Below, in pieces: positions 39,728 to 48,975 of a stretch of 64,000 nt of DNA; the first letter of the stretch is position 1; each line of letters opens with the position of its first letter. Position numbers and translations under genes: made by a program. The DNA comes from Flavobacterium sp. CG_23.5 (lineage in GTDB: Bacteria > Bacteroidota > Bacteroidia > Flavobacteriales > Flavobacteriaceae). Below the pieces are notes generated by a model. It did not search any database. It was given only the letters and a program-made list of their open reading frames with translations, and was not told where the DNA came from. The DNA lies in NCBI RefSeq assembly GCF_017875765.1, contig NZ_JAGGNA010000001.1, forward strand, positions 3,065,001 through 3,129,000. Direction: 5' to 3'.

Positions 39728-40966
39728 CTATTTTTTTATAATTTTTTCGGTCTTTACGTTACCATTAATATCTATCAATTTCGCTATATATAAACCAGTT
39801 TCTAAATTTTTTAAAGATATTTTATTATCTACATGATCAATATTATTTATTATTCTACCATTTAAATCAGAAATTATGATTTCTTTTATTTCTATCTCAC
39901 TTTTAATATATAAATAATCTGATGTGGGATTTGGATAAATGGTTAATCTATTTTTAGTTTCTAATTCAGATAATCCCAAAGTAGAATCTTTAATAATTAT
40001 AACTTTATTGTCAGTTGTATTAAAGGCGTAACAACCATTTCCGCATGTTATAATATTCTTCACTGAACCAAATGCTTGCGAAATAGGTAAACTATCAAAA
40101 AGCAAAAATGTATTTGGGTTAAACCTCTTGAATGTAATATTTCCAGAAAAATCATAACTTGCAAAGCAAACTCTATTGTAATATGTATCATAAACAACTG
40201 GACCTGTTGTATTTGTAAATTTTCCAATTACGAATGGTGCAGTTGTAATATCTACAACTTTACCGTCAAATGAATACAGATAATTGTCTTTGTAAATAAA
40301 ATCTAAATAAAAGTTAGATAAAACATTTTGAGCTACACTTACATTAGTTACTCCACTATTATTTACAGATAATCTTCTAATTCCAAACTCGGTTGTTTCA
40401 TTATTGTATCCAATTAATGCGTTTGGACTTGTAAATTCTATTCTGTTACTTCCTGTATGGTCAGGTGTTGTTGTTGGTCTCATGACATTATTGTCGTAAA
40501 TTACAACTCCTTCGTGTCTAGGTGAAAAGCCATTATTTTTTCTTGAAATAGCAATAGTTGTTGATTGACCTGGCATAACTTCAATATCTTCCACATAAAA
40601 CGAACCTGTAGAAGGGTCACTTCCTAAACTAAATTGAAGACCTGCAGTTTGATTTGCAACATCAAATCTTCTAACTGTTGAAGAACCGCTAAAGCCGGAA
40701 TATATATATTGACCATTATCAGAAATTGCCAAAACTGTAGGCTCACTACCTATAAAGACAGTGTTTACTAATGTATTATTAGTAGGATTAATGATTCCAA
40801 TACTATTTCCGTTTGAACCATTTGAACTAGGGATACTTGCATAAATTTTATTTGTAAATGAATCGTATACCAAATCATTTGTTGTTAAGTTTAGTGTATT
40901 AACCTGTAATTGTGCAAATGATAACATGCTACTTCCAAGCAATAGAAAAGGTAGAATTTTTTTCAT
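39728..40966 (-). CDS. secreted beta-propeller-like protein with type IX secretion C-terminal sorting domain
   Basis: The 412-residue product has a signal peptide (ILPFLLLGSSMLSFAQ), then repeats of the YVTN/WD-like propeller kind (for example LVYDSFTNKIYASIP and LAISDNGQYIYSGFSG). It ends in a type A T9SS sorting domain (LTIYPNPTSDYLYIKSE ... GLYIAKLIDINGNVKTEKI). It should cross the outer membrane by the type IX system and be released or surface-anchored. Its function is unknown. The gene lies between joints J1 and J2, i.e. as the second gene of the array. Confidence 0.88.
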   Translation of the reverse strand: MKKILPFLLLGSSMLSFAQLQVNTLNLTTNDLVYDSFTNKIYASIPSSNGSNGNSIGIINPTNNTLVNTVFIGSEPTVLAISDNGQYIYSGFSGSSTVRRFDVANQTAGLQFSLGSDPSTGSFYVEDIEVMPGQSTTIAISRKNNGFSPRHEGVVIYDNNVMRPTTTPDHTGSNRIEFTSPNALIGYNNETTEFGIRRLSVNNSGVTNVSVAQNVLSNFYLDFIYKDNYLYSFDGKVVDITTAPFVIGKFTNTTGPVVYDTYYNRVCFASYDFSGNITFKRFNPNTFLLFDSLPISQAFGSVKNIITCGNGCYAFNTTDNKVIIIKDSTLGLSELETKNRLTIYPNPTSDYLYIKSEIEIKEIIISDLNGRIINNIDHVDNKISLKNLETGLYIAKLIDINGNVKTEKIIKK

Positions 40967-41009
40967 TTTTATTTAATTTTTGTTGATTTTGTTTTTTTTA
41001 GTTTTCTGC

Positions 41010-41235
41010 TAACTCTTAAATGTATACTACTCCTTAGAAAGTGCTAAATATTTAATTTACTTGATTGTTACTATTTTAATTTCAGCAACACAAAAAACGC
41101 ATCGTGTTTTTTTCTATCAACAAACCTAATATGTCACTTTTTATACTTCTATTCTCGATAAAATTATAAGGAATTTGACTATAATTAAGTGCAGTTCAAC
41201 AAATCAAATATAGTGTTTTATTCTTACAAAAATAA
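41010..41235. repeat. outer half-joint J2 (left half of the ~420-bp repeated joint)
   Basis: This segment aligns with 39283-39497. Shared stretches include AACTCTTA.AT, ACTCCTTA, TTTTAATTTC, AAGGAATTT.ACTAT, GTGCAGTT/ATGCAGTT, AATCAAAT and TTTTATTCTTACAAAA. It stops just after the stem-loop left arm AGTGTTTTATTC. That arm is complementary to the arm kept in J0 (GAAAGACACT), not to its own right flank. Confidence 0.75.
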
Positions 41236-41306
41236 TATAACATGATGTGAATTCCTACCGTATTTGAAATTCAATTTGGGAAAATTAATGTGATTTTGAG
41301 CAGGGT

Positions 41307-41420
41307 TTGCGTGAGGGTTAGCAGTAAATCTCGTCTCTTGGGACGAGAGAAACGTATAGCCCGACCGCAGTGACTTTGCAAGGAGGAACGATGAAAAAAT
41401 CACGGAGGGCACGCCCAAAA
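41307..41420. repeat. dispersed intergenic repeat, copy 2
   Basis: It begins TTGCGTGAGGGTTAGCAG and ends GGAGGGCACGCCCAAAAT, matching the ends of the copy at 33593-33724, with AGCCCGACC shared in the middle. The inner part differs: a perfect hairpin TCTCGTC / GACGAGA stands where copy 1 has a CTTTTTCG / CGAAAAAG stem. A swapped core between conserved ends is the interesting point. A 79-codon ORF across it has no independent support. Confidence 0.65.
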
Positions 41421-41461
41421 TAATCGCCCGATGATTATAAGAAAATCTAAATCTTTTAAAC

Positions 41462-41500
41462 AAAAAAATCCGCCAAGTTCTTGCAAACGAGACGGATTTT
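41462..41500 (-). terminator. intrinsic terminator of the GAPDH gene
   Basis: On the minus strand AAAATCCG pairs with CGGATTTT across a 20-base loop, followed by a T-run. The 5' arm continues TCTCGTTT as in the terminator at 35433, so the two share a 14-base segment. Confidence 0.7.
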
Positions 41501-41546
41501 AGTCTAAAAAAACTAAAAACTAAAAAAACGATAACTAAAACGAACG

Positions 41547-42995
41547 CTAGTAATACGTAAAACGTCTTACTTTAGCAATGTATTTCGCCAATCGTATTAC
41601 TTGATGGCTGTAGCCATATTCGTTGTCATACCAAATATACAAGACGATATTCTTTCCATCTCTAGAAACGATTGTTGCGTTACTGTCGTAAATTGAAGGT
41701 GCCGATGTACCCACGATATCCGAAGAAACCAACTCGTTATTCAAGGAATATTTTATTTGTTCTACCAGTTCACCTTCTAGTGCATATTTTTTCATAATGG
41801 CATTGATTTCCTGTACAGAAGTTTCTCTGGATACTTCAAGATTCAAAACAACAAGTGAACCATTAGGAACGGGAACCCGAATCGCATTAGACGTTAATTT
41901 TCCTTCCAGCGATGGCAACGCTTTTGCAACAGCACTTCCAGCACCAGTTTCGGTAATTACCATATTTAGTGCAGCAGCTCTACCACGACGGTATTTGTTG
42001 TGCATGTTGTCTACTAAATTTTGGTCATTGGTATAGGCATGAATGGTTTCTAAATGCCCTTTTACAACGCCCAAAGTGTCTTCGACTGCTTTTAGAATTG
42101 GCGTAATAGCATTTGTAGTACAAGATGCTGCCGAGAAAATATTTATTTCATCCGGATTGTATTCGTTTTGGTTTACACCGTGAACGATATTTGGAACTCC
42201 TTTTCCAGGAGCGGTAAGCAACACTTTTTCTACTCCTTTTGAACTTAAATGTCGGCTTAATGCTTCATGCGTTGTGAAAGCGCCAGTGTTATCAATCACT
42301 AGAGCGTTGTCAATTTCATAAAGTGTATAGTCAATTTCCTCCGGTGAATTTGCTGTGATCACATGAACGGTGGTTCCGTTGATGATTAGCGCATTATTTT
42401 CGGGATCAGCAGTTACTGAACCTTGAAAATCACCATGAATAGAGTCGTAGCGCAATAAAGAAGCTCTTTTCTCTAGACTTGAAGCGTCATTTTTATCTCT
42501 GGTTACAATGGCTCTCAATCGCAATTGATTTCCTTTTCCAGTTTTCGACATTAATTCTCTGGCCAATAAACGCCCAATTCTACCAAAACCATAAAGAATC
42601 ACATCTTTAGGTTGAATTTCTTCTGTAGATTTAGCTTCCTTTAATTTGTCGATTACAAAATGTCTTGCATCTGGATATTTTTCGTCTTCTAAACGATATT
42701 CGTAAGTAAGTTTACCAATGTCCAATTTGGAAGGTGGTAAATCTAATTCTAAAATGACTCTGGCAATTTCAACCGAATCGAAAACGGTAATTGGTTTTCC
42801 CACAAATTCACCTGCATATTGATGCAAGTTGATGATCTCATTTACGTTTTTATCCAGTAATTGATTTTTAAACAAAACCATTTCTATGGATTTGTCGTAC
42901 CATAAATCGCTAATAATTTTGATTAACTCGACCCCGGCACGTCGTCTGTCGACTTGAAATGAAACTTCTTTTTGGTACAAAGTTGTATTGTTCAT
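41547..42995 (-). CDS. glyceraldehyde-3-phosphate dehydrogenase, long form
   Basis: The 482-residue product contains a complete GAPDH: NAD fold GFGRIGRLLARELM at 136-149, catalytic Cys in SAASCTTNAITP, partner His in ETIHAYTNDQNL, and WYDNEYGYSHQV near the C-terminus. The Rossmann motif begins about 130 residues later than in ordinary 335-residue GAPDH, so there is an N-terminal extension rich in charged residues. Long GAPDH of this type is known in Bacteroidota and some Proteobacteria; the role of the extension is not clear to me. The enzyme interconverts G3P and 1,3-bisphosphoglycerate. Confidence 0.93.
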   Translation of the reverse strand: MNNTTLYQKEVSFQVDRRRAGVELIKIISDLWYDKSIEMVLFKNQLLDKNVNEIINLHQYAGEFVGKPITVFDSVEIARVILELDLPPSKLDIGKLTYEYRLEDEKYPDARHFVIDKLKEAKSTEEIQPKDVILYGFGRIGRLLARELMSKTGKGNQLRLRAIVTRDKNDASSLEKRASLLRYDSIHGDFQGSVTADPENNALIINGTTVHVITANSPEEIDYTLYEIDNALVIDNTGAFTTHEALSRHLSSKGVEKVLLTAPGKGVPNIVHGVNQNEYNPDEINIFSAASCTTNAITPILKAVEDTLGVVKGHLETIHAYTNDQNLVDNMHNKYRRGRAAALNMVITETGAGSAVAKALPSLEGKLTSNAIRVPVPNGSLVVLNLEVSRETSVQEINAIMKKYALEGELVEQIKYSLNNELVSSDIVGTSAPSIYDSNATIVSRDGKNIVLYIWYDNEYGYSHQVIRLAKYIAKVRRFTYY

Positions 42996-43098
42996 AGCTG
43001 AAAATTTGTAAAAATTTAGTAGTTATTTTTTTAAATTTGGCGCAAAAATACCTATTTCAATCGATTTCGTAAGCTATTTTGTGATTTATTTTTGAAAT

Positions 43099-43130
43099 AA
43101 AAAAAACCATCTTGTTTTTGCAAGATGGTT
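43099..43130 (-). terminator. intrinsic terminator of the HtrA protease gene
   Basis: AACCATCTTG pairs with CAAGATGGTT around TTTTTG. On the minus strand the stem is followed by at least eight T residues. It lies 24 bases after the protease stop. Confidence 0.92.
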
Positions 43131-43153
43131 GTTAAATTGGATTGGAAAAATAT

Positions 43154-44566
43154 TTAGATAATAATTTTTAGAATTTCACCGTTTTTATTGATCATTTCTA
43201 TTCGAACGCTTTGGCTTTCTTCTTTTTTACTCAAAAGTTTAGAAACGGTCTCAATATCTTTTGCTTTTTCATTATCAATATTCAGAATTATATTTCCTTT
43301 AAGTTCATTTTCATATTGCTTTAGATTATCATTGGTAATCGATTTAATTTTCACTCCGTAATCCAGATTATATTTCTTTTTGTCGGTAGCATTGATATTT
43401 TCCAGTTCCATTCCTTTAAATTCGGTACTAAAAAATTCATTTTTACTTAATACAACTGGGAGAACTCTGTTTTTTCCATCTCTTATAAAAGTCACCTGAA
43501 CTTTGTCATTTGGTCTTTTTGTATTAATGTAACCCGAAAGGTCAGCATAAGTCGCCACATTTTGATTATCCAGCTTTATGATAATATCCCCTTTTTCAAG
43601 TCCGGATCTCTCGGCACCTGAATTTTTAGTTACATCTTTTATGTAAAAACCTTGCGTTTCCGGAATACCTAGTTCTTTTGAAGCATTTGAATTCAATTCG
43701 CCTCCTTCAACGCCTAGAATTCCTCGTTGCACATTCCCGAATTCCATAATGTCTTCGATTATTTTCCGGGCGATATTTGATGGAACTGCAAAGGAATACC
43801 CAACATAAGAACCCGTCATTGACGAAATCATGGTATTGATTCCAATTAATTCCCCTCGTGTATTCACTAACGCGCCACCGCTATTCCCGGGATTTACAGC
43901 GGCATCGGTTTGTATGAATGATTGAATTCCGCTAGTACCTAAATCTCTCGCTTTTGCCGAAACAATCCCAGCGGTAACCGTTGAAGTTAAATTATACGGG
44001 TTTCCAACTGCCAGAACCCATTCTCCAATTTTAACCGAATCAGAATTGGCAAAAGCGGTATAGGGTAATTTTTCATCGGCATCAATTTTTAATAAAGCAA
44101 TGTCCATTTTGGAATCGGTTCCAATGAGTTTTGCTTTGTATGATTTTTTATTATTTAGTGTGATTTCAATTTCCGTTGCGTCTTTTATCACGTGATTATT
44201 CGTTACAATATAGCCGTCTTCCGAAATTATTACACCGGATCCTGTTCCTACTTGCTCCTGAGTTTGTCCGCCTTGGTATCCGTAAAAATATTCTAACATG
44301 GGATCATTGACTGTTTTTCGGGACACGTTTTTTACGTGAACCACGGTGTGAATCGTTTTTTCGGCAGCTTCCGTAAAATCAACATTTTCTACGGATAGTC
44401 CTACGTTTTTACCAAATGATTCAGATGCCAGGGTGACAGTTGGGTTGTTCCTGTTGGAAAAATATCCGTTATTGTCAAATAATAACTTGTACGCGCCCAA
44501 TGTAGTGGCTCCGCTTAATAATGACACTAAAAATAAGGTTGAAAATCGGTTCATGTTAGAATTCAT
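43154..44566 (-). CDS. HtrA/DegP-like periplasmic serine protease
   Basis: The 470-residue product has an N-terminal hydrophobic signal or anchor (STLFLVSLLSGATTLGAYKL), then a trypsin-like domain with His in IVTNNHVIKDA, Asp in SKMDIALLKI and Ser in NPGNSGGALVN. Two PDZ domains follow, the first recognisable by GAERSGLEKGDIIIKLDNQN. It degrades or refolds damaged periplasmic proteins. It is divergent from dapF, whose promoter lies in the 124-base gap. Either of two nearby ATG codons (MNSNMN) could start it. Confidence 0.94.
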   Translation of the reverse strand: MNSNMNRFSTLFLVSLLSGATTLGAYKLLFDNNGYFSNRNNPTVTLASESFGKNVGLSVENVDFTEAAEKTIHTVVHVKNVSRKTVNDPMLEYFYGYQGGQTQEQVGTGSGVIISEDGYIVTNNHVIKDATEIEITLNNKKSYKAKLIGTDSKMDIALLKIDADEKLPYTAFANSDSVKIGEWVLAVGNPYNLTSTVTAGIVSAKARDLGTSGIQSFIQTDAAVNPGNSGGALVNTRGELIGINTMISSMTGSYVGYSFAVPSNIARKIIEDIMEFGNVQRGILGVEGGELNSNASKELGIPETQGFYIKDVTKNSGAERSGLEKGDIIIKLDNQNVATYADLSGYINTKRPNDKVQVTFIRDGKNRVLPVVLSKNEFFSTEFKGMELENINATDKKKYNLDYGVKIKSITNDNLKQYENELKGNIILNIDNEKAKDIETVSKLLSKKEESQSVRIEMINKNGEILKIII

Positions 44567-44662
44567 TTTTAAATTATTTACAGGTAAAAATAAAACTAAA
44601 TTGTTTTCTCACAATACGGTTTAACGCTCTTTAACAATGATTAACATTTCATTAATAGTTCG

Positions 44663-44670
44663 TACTTTTG
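44663..44670 (+). promoter_or_regulatory. -7 promoter box TAnnTTTG of dapF
   Basis: TACTTTTG is an exact match to the Bacteroidota -7 consensus, 20 bases before the dapF ATG at 44691. A longer frame opening at 44637 would start upstream of this box, so the promoter decides the start. Confidence 0.7.
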
Positions 44671-44690
44671 TACAACACAATTCAAATAAA

Positions 44691-45473
44691 ATGCAAATAG
44701 AATTTTATAAATACCAAGGAACCGGGAATGATTTCGTAATGATTGATAATCGTTCGGATTTTTTTCCAAAAGATAATATTCAACTCATCGCTCATTTATG
44801 TGACCGGCGTTTTGGCATAGGCGGCGACGGGCTTATTTTATTGGAAAATGACACGGAAACTGATTTTAAAATGGTCTATTACAACTCCGATGGAAATCAA
44901 AGTTCGATGTGTGGTAATGGAGGAAGATGTTTGGTGGCTTTCGCCAAAAATCGAAATGTGATTCAAAACAGCACTATTTTTATAGCGATTGATGGGGTAC
45001 ATCATGCAACAATTGGCGAAGACGGATTAGTTTCTTTGCAAATGATTGATGTTTCCACTATTAAGACTCATCCCGATTATGTTTTTCTCAATACGGGTTC
45101 CCCGCATCATGTTCAATTGGTAGAGAATTTAGAAGATTTTAATGTAAAAGAAAATGGAGCAATAATCAGATACGGAGATTTGTATGGAAAAGAAGGAAGC
45201 AACATCAATTTTGTAAAGCAAATCGATGAAGCAACTTTTTCTTTAAGAACCTACGAAAGAGGAGTAGAGGATGAAACACTTTCTTGCGGAACTGGCGCAA
45301 CAGCAGTAGCTATAGCCATGAATGAATTAGGAAAAACGAATGCCAGTTCAATTATTTTGCATGTGGAAGGCGGAAAACTGACTGTTTCTTTTGATAAAAA
45401 AGACGGTATGTTCACGAATGTTTTCCTAAAAGGACCAGCCGAATTTGTATTCAAAGGAACTATTGAAATTTAA
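44691..45473 (+). CDS. dapF: diaminopimelate epimerase
   Basis: The 260-residue product starts MQIEFYKYQGTGNDFVMIDN and carries both catalytic cysteines in the expected contexts, SSMCGNGGRCLVAFA and ETLSCGTGATAVAIAM. DapF converts LL- to meso-diaminopimelate for peptidoglycan and lysine synthesis. I start it at 44691, since the promoter -7 box at 44663 excludes the longer frame. It leads a plus-strand run with a GNAT acetyltransferase and mltG, so two of these genes serve the cell wall. Confidence 0.96.
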   Translation: MQIEFYKYQGTGNDFVMIDNRSDFFPKDNIQLIAHLCDRRFGIGGDGLILLENDTETDFKMVYYNSDGNQSSMCGNGGRCLVAFAKNRNVIQNSTIFIAIDGVHHATIGEDGLVSLQMIDVSTIKTHPDYVFLNTGSPHHVQLVENLEDFNVKENGAIIRYGDLYGKEGSNINFVKQIDEATFSLRTYERGVEDETLSCGTGATAVAIAMNELGKTNASSIILHVEGGKLTVSFDKKDGMFTNVFLKGPAEFVFKGTIEI

Positions 45474-45574
45474 ACAAAATCCTTACGTCACCTTAGGAAG
45501 TCTACAGTGAGAGAAGTCGAAGTATAGTCGAAGCGTTAATTCCTAATTCTGAATTCCTAAATCCTAAATTTAAA

Positions 45575-46135
45575 ATGATAACATTAAAAGGAGAGAATAT
45601 CTATATTCGTGCATTAGAACCAAATGACTTAGAGTTTATTTATGCCGTCGAAAATGATCAAAGTATTTGGGAAGTAAGTAACACTAATACACCTTATAGT
45701 CGGTTTTTAGTGAAACAATATTTAGAAAATGCGCACCAGGATATTTATGAAGCCAAGCAATTGCGATTGGCTATTTGTCAAGATCAGGATTTTCCGGCAT
45801 TGGGATTAATTGATTTGTTTGATTTTGATCCAAAAAATAATAGAGCAGGAGTTGGTATAATGTTACAAGGGCATGAAAACCGCAAGCAAAATATTGGTTC
45901 TGAAGCCTTAGCGTTGTTAATTCAGTATGCTTTTCGCCATCTTAATTTGCATCAATTATATGCAAATATTGGTACAGAAAATGTGGCTAGTATAGCTCTT
46001 TTTACTAAATTTGGCTTTCAAAGTATAGGAATAAAAAAAGATTGGAATTTAGTAAACGGCAATTATAAAGACGAAGCTATTTTTCAATTAATTAATAATC
46101 ACGCGAGCGACAGCGAACTGACGCAGCAATTTTAA
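45575..46135 (+). CDS. GNAT-family N-acetyltransferase
   Basis: The 186-residue product has the RimJ/RimL-like GNAT fold: IYIRALEPNDLEFIYAVEND at the start, an acetyl-CoA loop near NRKQNIGSEALALLIQYAF, and LYANIGTENVASIALFTKFG at the end. The substrate cannot be inferred; some relatives acetylate ribosomal protein N-termini or polyamines. It follows dapF by 101 bases and precedes mltG by 12. Confidence 0.88.
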   Translation: MITLKGENIYIRALEPNDLEFIYAVENDQSIWEVSNTNTPYSRFLVKQYLENAHQDIYEAKQLRLAICQDQDFPALGLIDLFDFDPKNNRAGVGIMLQGHENRKQNIGSEALALLIQYAFRHLNLHQLYANIGTENVASIALFTKFGFQSIGIKKDWNLVNGNYKDEAIFQLINNHASDSELTQQF

Positions 46136-46147
46136 ACAATAATTATT

Positions 46148-47188
46148 TTGAATATAAAAAAAATTATAACAATCGTATCTGTTGTTTTAATAACAGGATT
46201 AATCGTTTACGGATTTGTTTTAGTACGTCAAATTTTTTCTGATAATACAAAATTTTCAGAGAAAGAAGTCTATGTGTATGTCCCAACGGGTTCGACCTAT
46301 GATAATGTCAAAAAAATAATTGCCCCTTATGTTCAAAACATAGATCGTTTTGAAATGGTTGCCGATAAAAGAAGTTATCCAGACAATGTAAATCCAGGAC
46401 GATTTTTATTCACAAAAGGAATGAGCAGTTACAATCTGGTAAAGGCTTTAAGAACAAATGTTCCTGTGAATTTAGCATTCAATAACCAAGAAAGACTGGA
46501 GAATTTAGCGGGAAGAGTAGGTTCTCAAATTGAATCAGACAGTTTGTCCTTATTGAAATCTTTTAAAGATTCTATATTTTTAAAAGAAAACGGTTTCACT
46601 AACGAAAATGTGTTGGCATTGTTTATTCCAAATACATATGAAACGTATTGGAATACTTCGGCTGAAAAATTCCGAGATAAAATGATTAAGGAATATAGAA
46701 ATTTTTGGAATAAAGAGCGTGTAGCAAAAGCAGCAAAACAAGGATTGACTCCAATCCAAGCTACAATTTTGGCATCGATTGTTCATAAAGAGTCCGTAAA
46801 AAAAGATGAAAGACCAAGAATTGCGGGCGCTTATTTAAATCGTATAAGATTGCAAATGCCTCTTCAAGCGGATCCCACTGTTATATATGCTTTAAAATTG
46901 AAGTTTAACGATTTTGACCAAGTAATCAAAAGAGTATTTTATAATGATCTAAAAATTGCCTCACCTTATAACACGTATATGAATGTTGGTCTGCCTCCAG
47001 GACCAATCGCAATGCCCGATATTACGGCATTAGAAGCAGTTTTAAATCCAGAAAAAAACAATTACATCTATTTCTGTGCAAGCGTGGAGCGTTTTGGATA
47101 TCATGAATTTGCGACCACTTTAGAAGAACATAACGTGAATGCCAAAAAATATTCGGATTGGATAAACAGTCAAGGTGTAAAGAGATAG
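46148..47188 (+). CDS. mltG: endolytic murein transglycosylase MltG
   Basis: The 346-residue product has an N-terminal membrane anchor (IITIVSVVLITGLIVYGFVL) and the YceG/MltG domain with the catalytic Glu in LASIVHKESVKKDERPRIAG and the family ending PYNTYMNVGLPPGPIAMP. MltG cuts nascent glycan strands at the inner membrane and limits their length. No ATG lies between the previous gene and the conserved N-terminus, so TTG at 46148 is the likely start. Confidence 0.94.
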   Translation: MNIKKIITIVSVVLITGLIVYGFVLVRQIFSDNTKFSEKEVYVYVPTGSTYDNVKKIIAPYVQNIDRFEMVADKRSYPDNVNPGRFLFTKGMSSYNLVKALRTNVPVNLAFNNQERLENLAGRVGSQIESDSLSLLKSFKDSIFLKENGFTNENVLALFIPNTYETYWNTSAEKFRDKMIKEYRNFWNKERVAKAAKQGLTPIQATILASIVHKESVKKDERPRIAGAYLNRIRLQMPLQADPTVIYALKLKFNDFDQVIKRVFYNDLKIASPYNTYMNVGLPPGPIAMPDITALEAVLNPEKNNYIYFCASVERFGYHEFATTLEEHNVNAKKYSDWINSQGVKR

Positions 47189-47190
47189 TT

Positions 47191-48111
47191 TTGAAATATA
47201 AAAAAAACTATTGTTTTCTTCTTTTATTTTTGATTGGCCTCCAACCTGTTTTTGGTCAAAATAAAATGGAGAGTTTCCTGAAACCATCGGATTCTTTAAA
47301 TAGTAAAAGGCAAAATACGGTAATCATTTCTGAAGCCGTATTGGCTTCAGGAGCTTTGGTAGGCTTAAACCAACTTTGGTATGCCGATTATCCAAAATCT
47401 AATTTTCATTTTATAAATGATAATTCCGAATGGCTTCAAATGGATAAAGCAGGACATTTATTTTCGGCCTATCATTTGGGGCGAGCTGGTGCAGAATTGT
47501 TGAATTGGAGCGGAGCCAGTAAAAAAAAGCAGCTGGTTTACGGAGCCGGTTTAGGATTTGTTTTCCTTACTGCTGTTGAGGTTTTTGACGGGTTTTCAGC
47601 GGAATGGGGCGCTTCTACAGGTGATATAATTGCTAATGCTTCCGGTACCGCTTTGTATGTTTCTCAAGAATTATTGTGGAAAGAACAACGGATAACCCCT
47701 AAATTTTCATTTCATACGACACAATACCCCAGTTATAGACCGGAAGTGTTAGGAAGTTCATTTACAGAACAAATTCTAAAAGATTATAATGGTCAAACCT
47801 ATTGGCTTTCTGTCAATTTACATTCCTTTTCAAAGGGCTCAAAAATCCCAAAATGGTTAAATCTGGCTGTGGGTTATGGAGCAGAAGGAATGGTTACAGG
47901 AAATAAGGAAAATTACGCCCAAAATGTAACGTATAATCCACAGAGATTCAGACAGTTTTATCTCAGTTTGGACGCCGATTTGACTAAAATAAATACAAAA
48001 TCCCATTTTTTAAAGACGGTTTTTTCTGTTTTAAATACAGTAAAAATTCCAGCGCCAACGATAGAAATCACGCACTTAAACGGAATTAAATGGCACTTAA
48101 TCTATTTTTAG
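47191..48111 (+). CDS. DUF2279 (YfiM-like) secreted protein
   Basis: The product is about 306 residues. The signal peptide (KKNYCFLLLFLIGLQPVFGQ) starts at a TTG two bases after the mltG stop; a longer frame beginning at 47158 would overlap mltG and place extra residues before the signal peptide, so I reject it. The DUF2279 core shows DKAGHLFSAYHLGRAGAELL and EVFDGFSAEWGASTGDIIAN. It may be a periplasmic or outer-membrane protein; its function is unknown. Tight spacing suggests coupling with mltG. Confidence 0.82.
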   Translation: MKYKKNYCFLLLFLIGLQPVFGQNKMESFLKPSDSLNSKRQNTVIISEAVLASGALVGLNQLWYADYPKSNFHFINDNSEWLQMDKAGHLFSAYHLGRAGAELLNWSGASKKKQLVYGAGLGFVFLTAVEVFDGFSAEWGASTGDIIANASGTALYVSQELLWKEQRITPKFSFHTTQYPSYRPEVLGSSFTEQILKDYNGQTYWLSVNLHSFSKGSKIPKWLNLAVGYGAEGMVTGNKENYAQNVTYNPQRFRQFYLSLDADLTKINTKSHFLKTVFSVLNTVKIPAPTIEITHLNGIKWHLIYF

Positions 48112-48153
48112 AATTATTTAACAGGCTGAAAATCAGTATAAATTAAATTGTTG

Positions 48154-48161
48154 TATCTTTG
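48154..48161 (+). promoter_or_regulatory. -7 promoter box TAnnTTTG of the transglycosylase-like gene
   Basis: TATCTTTG is an exact consensus match, 47 bases before the ATG at 48209. A leader of about 40 bases would follow. No clear -33 element was found. Confidence 0.6.
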
Positions 48162-48208
48162 CCCGCAGAAATTTCTTAACGGGACAGCGTTTTGAAGAAA
48201 AACAATTT

Positions 48209-48850
48209 ATGATAAAGAAATGGTATTTTTACTCAGGTTTGACGATTATTATAGCTTTTTTAAGCTCAGGGTTTAAACCTTTTAATTTAGAAACTACCCC
48301 ATGGTTTTTAGTTCACGAAACAGACGGATCACCCTACTTATTTCCCTCTGAACAACAAAATGATTACACCAAATTGAATATCCCTTTTACCGGCAATTTC
48401 TTTATTGGTTTTAAAGAAGCAATCGGCTACAGAGAATCGGAAAGTAAATATAAAAAAGTTAATTCTCTGGGATACTTAGGTAAATATCAATTTGGTATAG
48501 AAACATTAAAATCTGTTGGAATACATAGTAGTTCCGCTTTTTTGAACAGTCCCGAAATGCAAGAAAAAGCATTTATAGCACTTTTAGCTCAAAATAAATG
48601 GGAATTGAAAAAAGAAATCGAGAAATATGAAGGTACTATTCTTAATGGAATTTATATCACGGAATCAGGAATTCTGGCTGCAGCGCACCTTGGAGGACCT
48701 GGAACAGTAAGAAGATTTTTTAAAAATAAAGGTAAAAGATCCTTTCGAGATGCTTATGGAACTTCAATACGAAGTTATATGAAAGCCTTTGGTGGCTACG
48801 ACACTTCATTTATCGTAGCAGACAGTAATGCAACTATAAAAAGTATATAA
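48209..48850 (+). CDS. secreted lytic-transglycosylase-like protein
   Basis: The 213-residue product begins with a hydrophobic signal or anchor (YFYSGLTIIIAFLSSGF). Its C-terminal domain has a lysozyme/transglycosylase-like signature: AIGYRESESKYKKVNSLGYL, with a candidate catalytic Glu in RESES, then GKYQFGIETLKSVGI and AAHLGGPGTVRRFF. It probably acts on peptidoglycan. An exact promoter box separates it from the mltG run, so it is its own unit. Confidence 0.75.
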   Translation: MIKKWYFYSGLTIIIAFLSSGFKPFNLETTPWFLVHETDGSPYLFPSEQQNDYTKLNIPFTGNFFIGFKEAIGYRESESKYKKVNSLGYLGKYQFGIETLKSVGIHSSSAFLNSPEMQEKAFIALLAQNKWELKKEIEKYEGTILNGIYITESGILAAAHLGGPGTVRRFFKNKGKRSFRDAYGTSIRSYMKAFGGYDTSFIVADSNATIKSI

Positions 48851-48975
48851 ATTATTACAAATTGTGTCTCTTGACGTACCGTTGTTTGGAAGCAAGTTTA
48901 AAATAGTACACTGATAACACAAGTAGTACTTATTAAGCAGATTTACACTGATTTTTAAGTTGATTTTAAAAATAA

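Noticed and set aside
41224..41463. 79-codon minus-strand ORF
   Set aside because: It lies across half-joint J2 and dispersed repeat copy 2, with no recognisable domain; it is most likely a chance frame in repeats.
44637..44690. Longer dapF start at 44637
   Set aside because: An exact promoter -7 box at 44663-44670 lies inside this extension, and the conserved protein starts at 44691.
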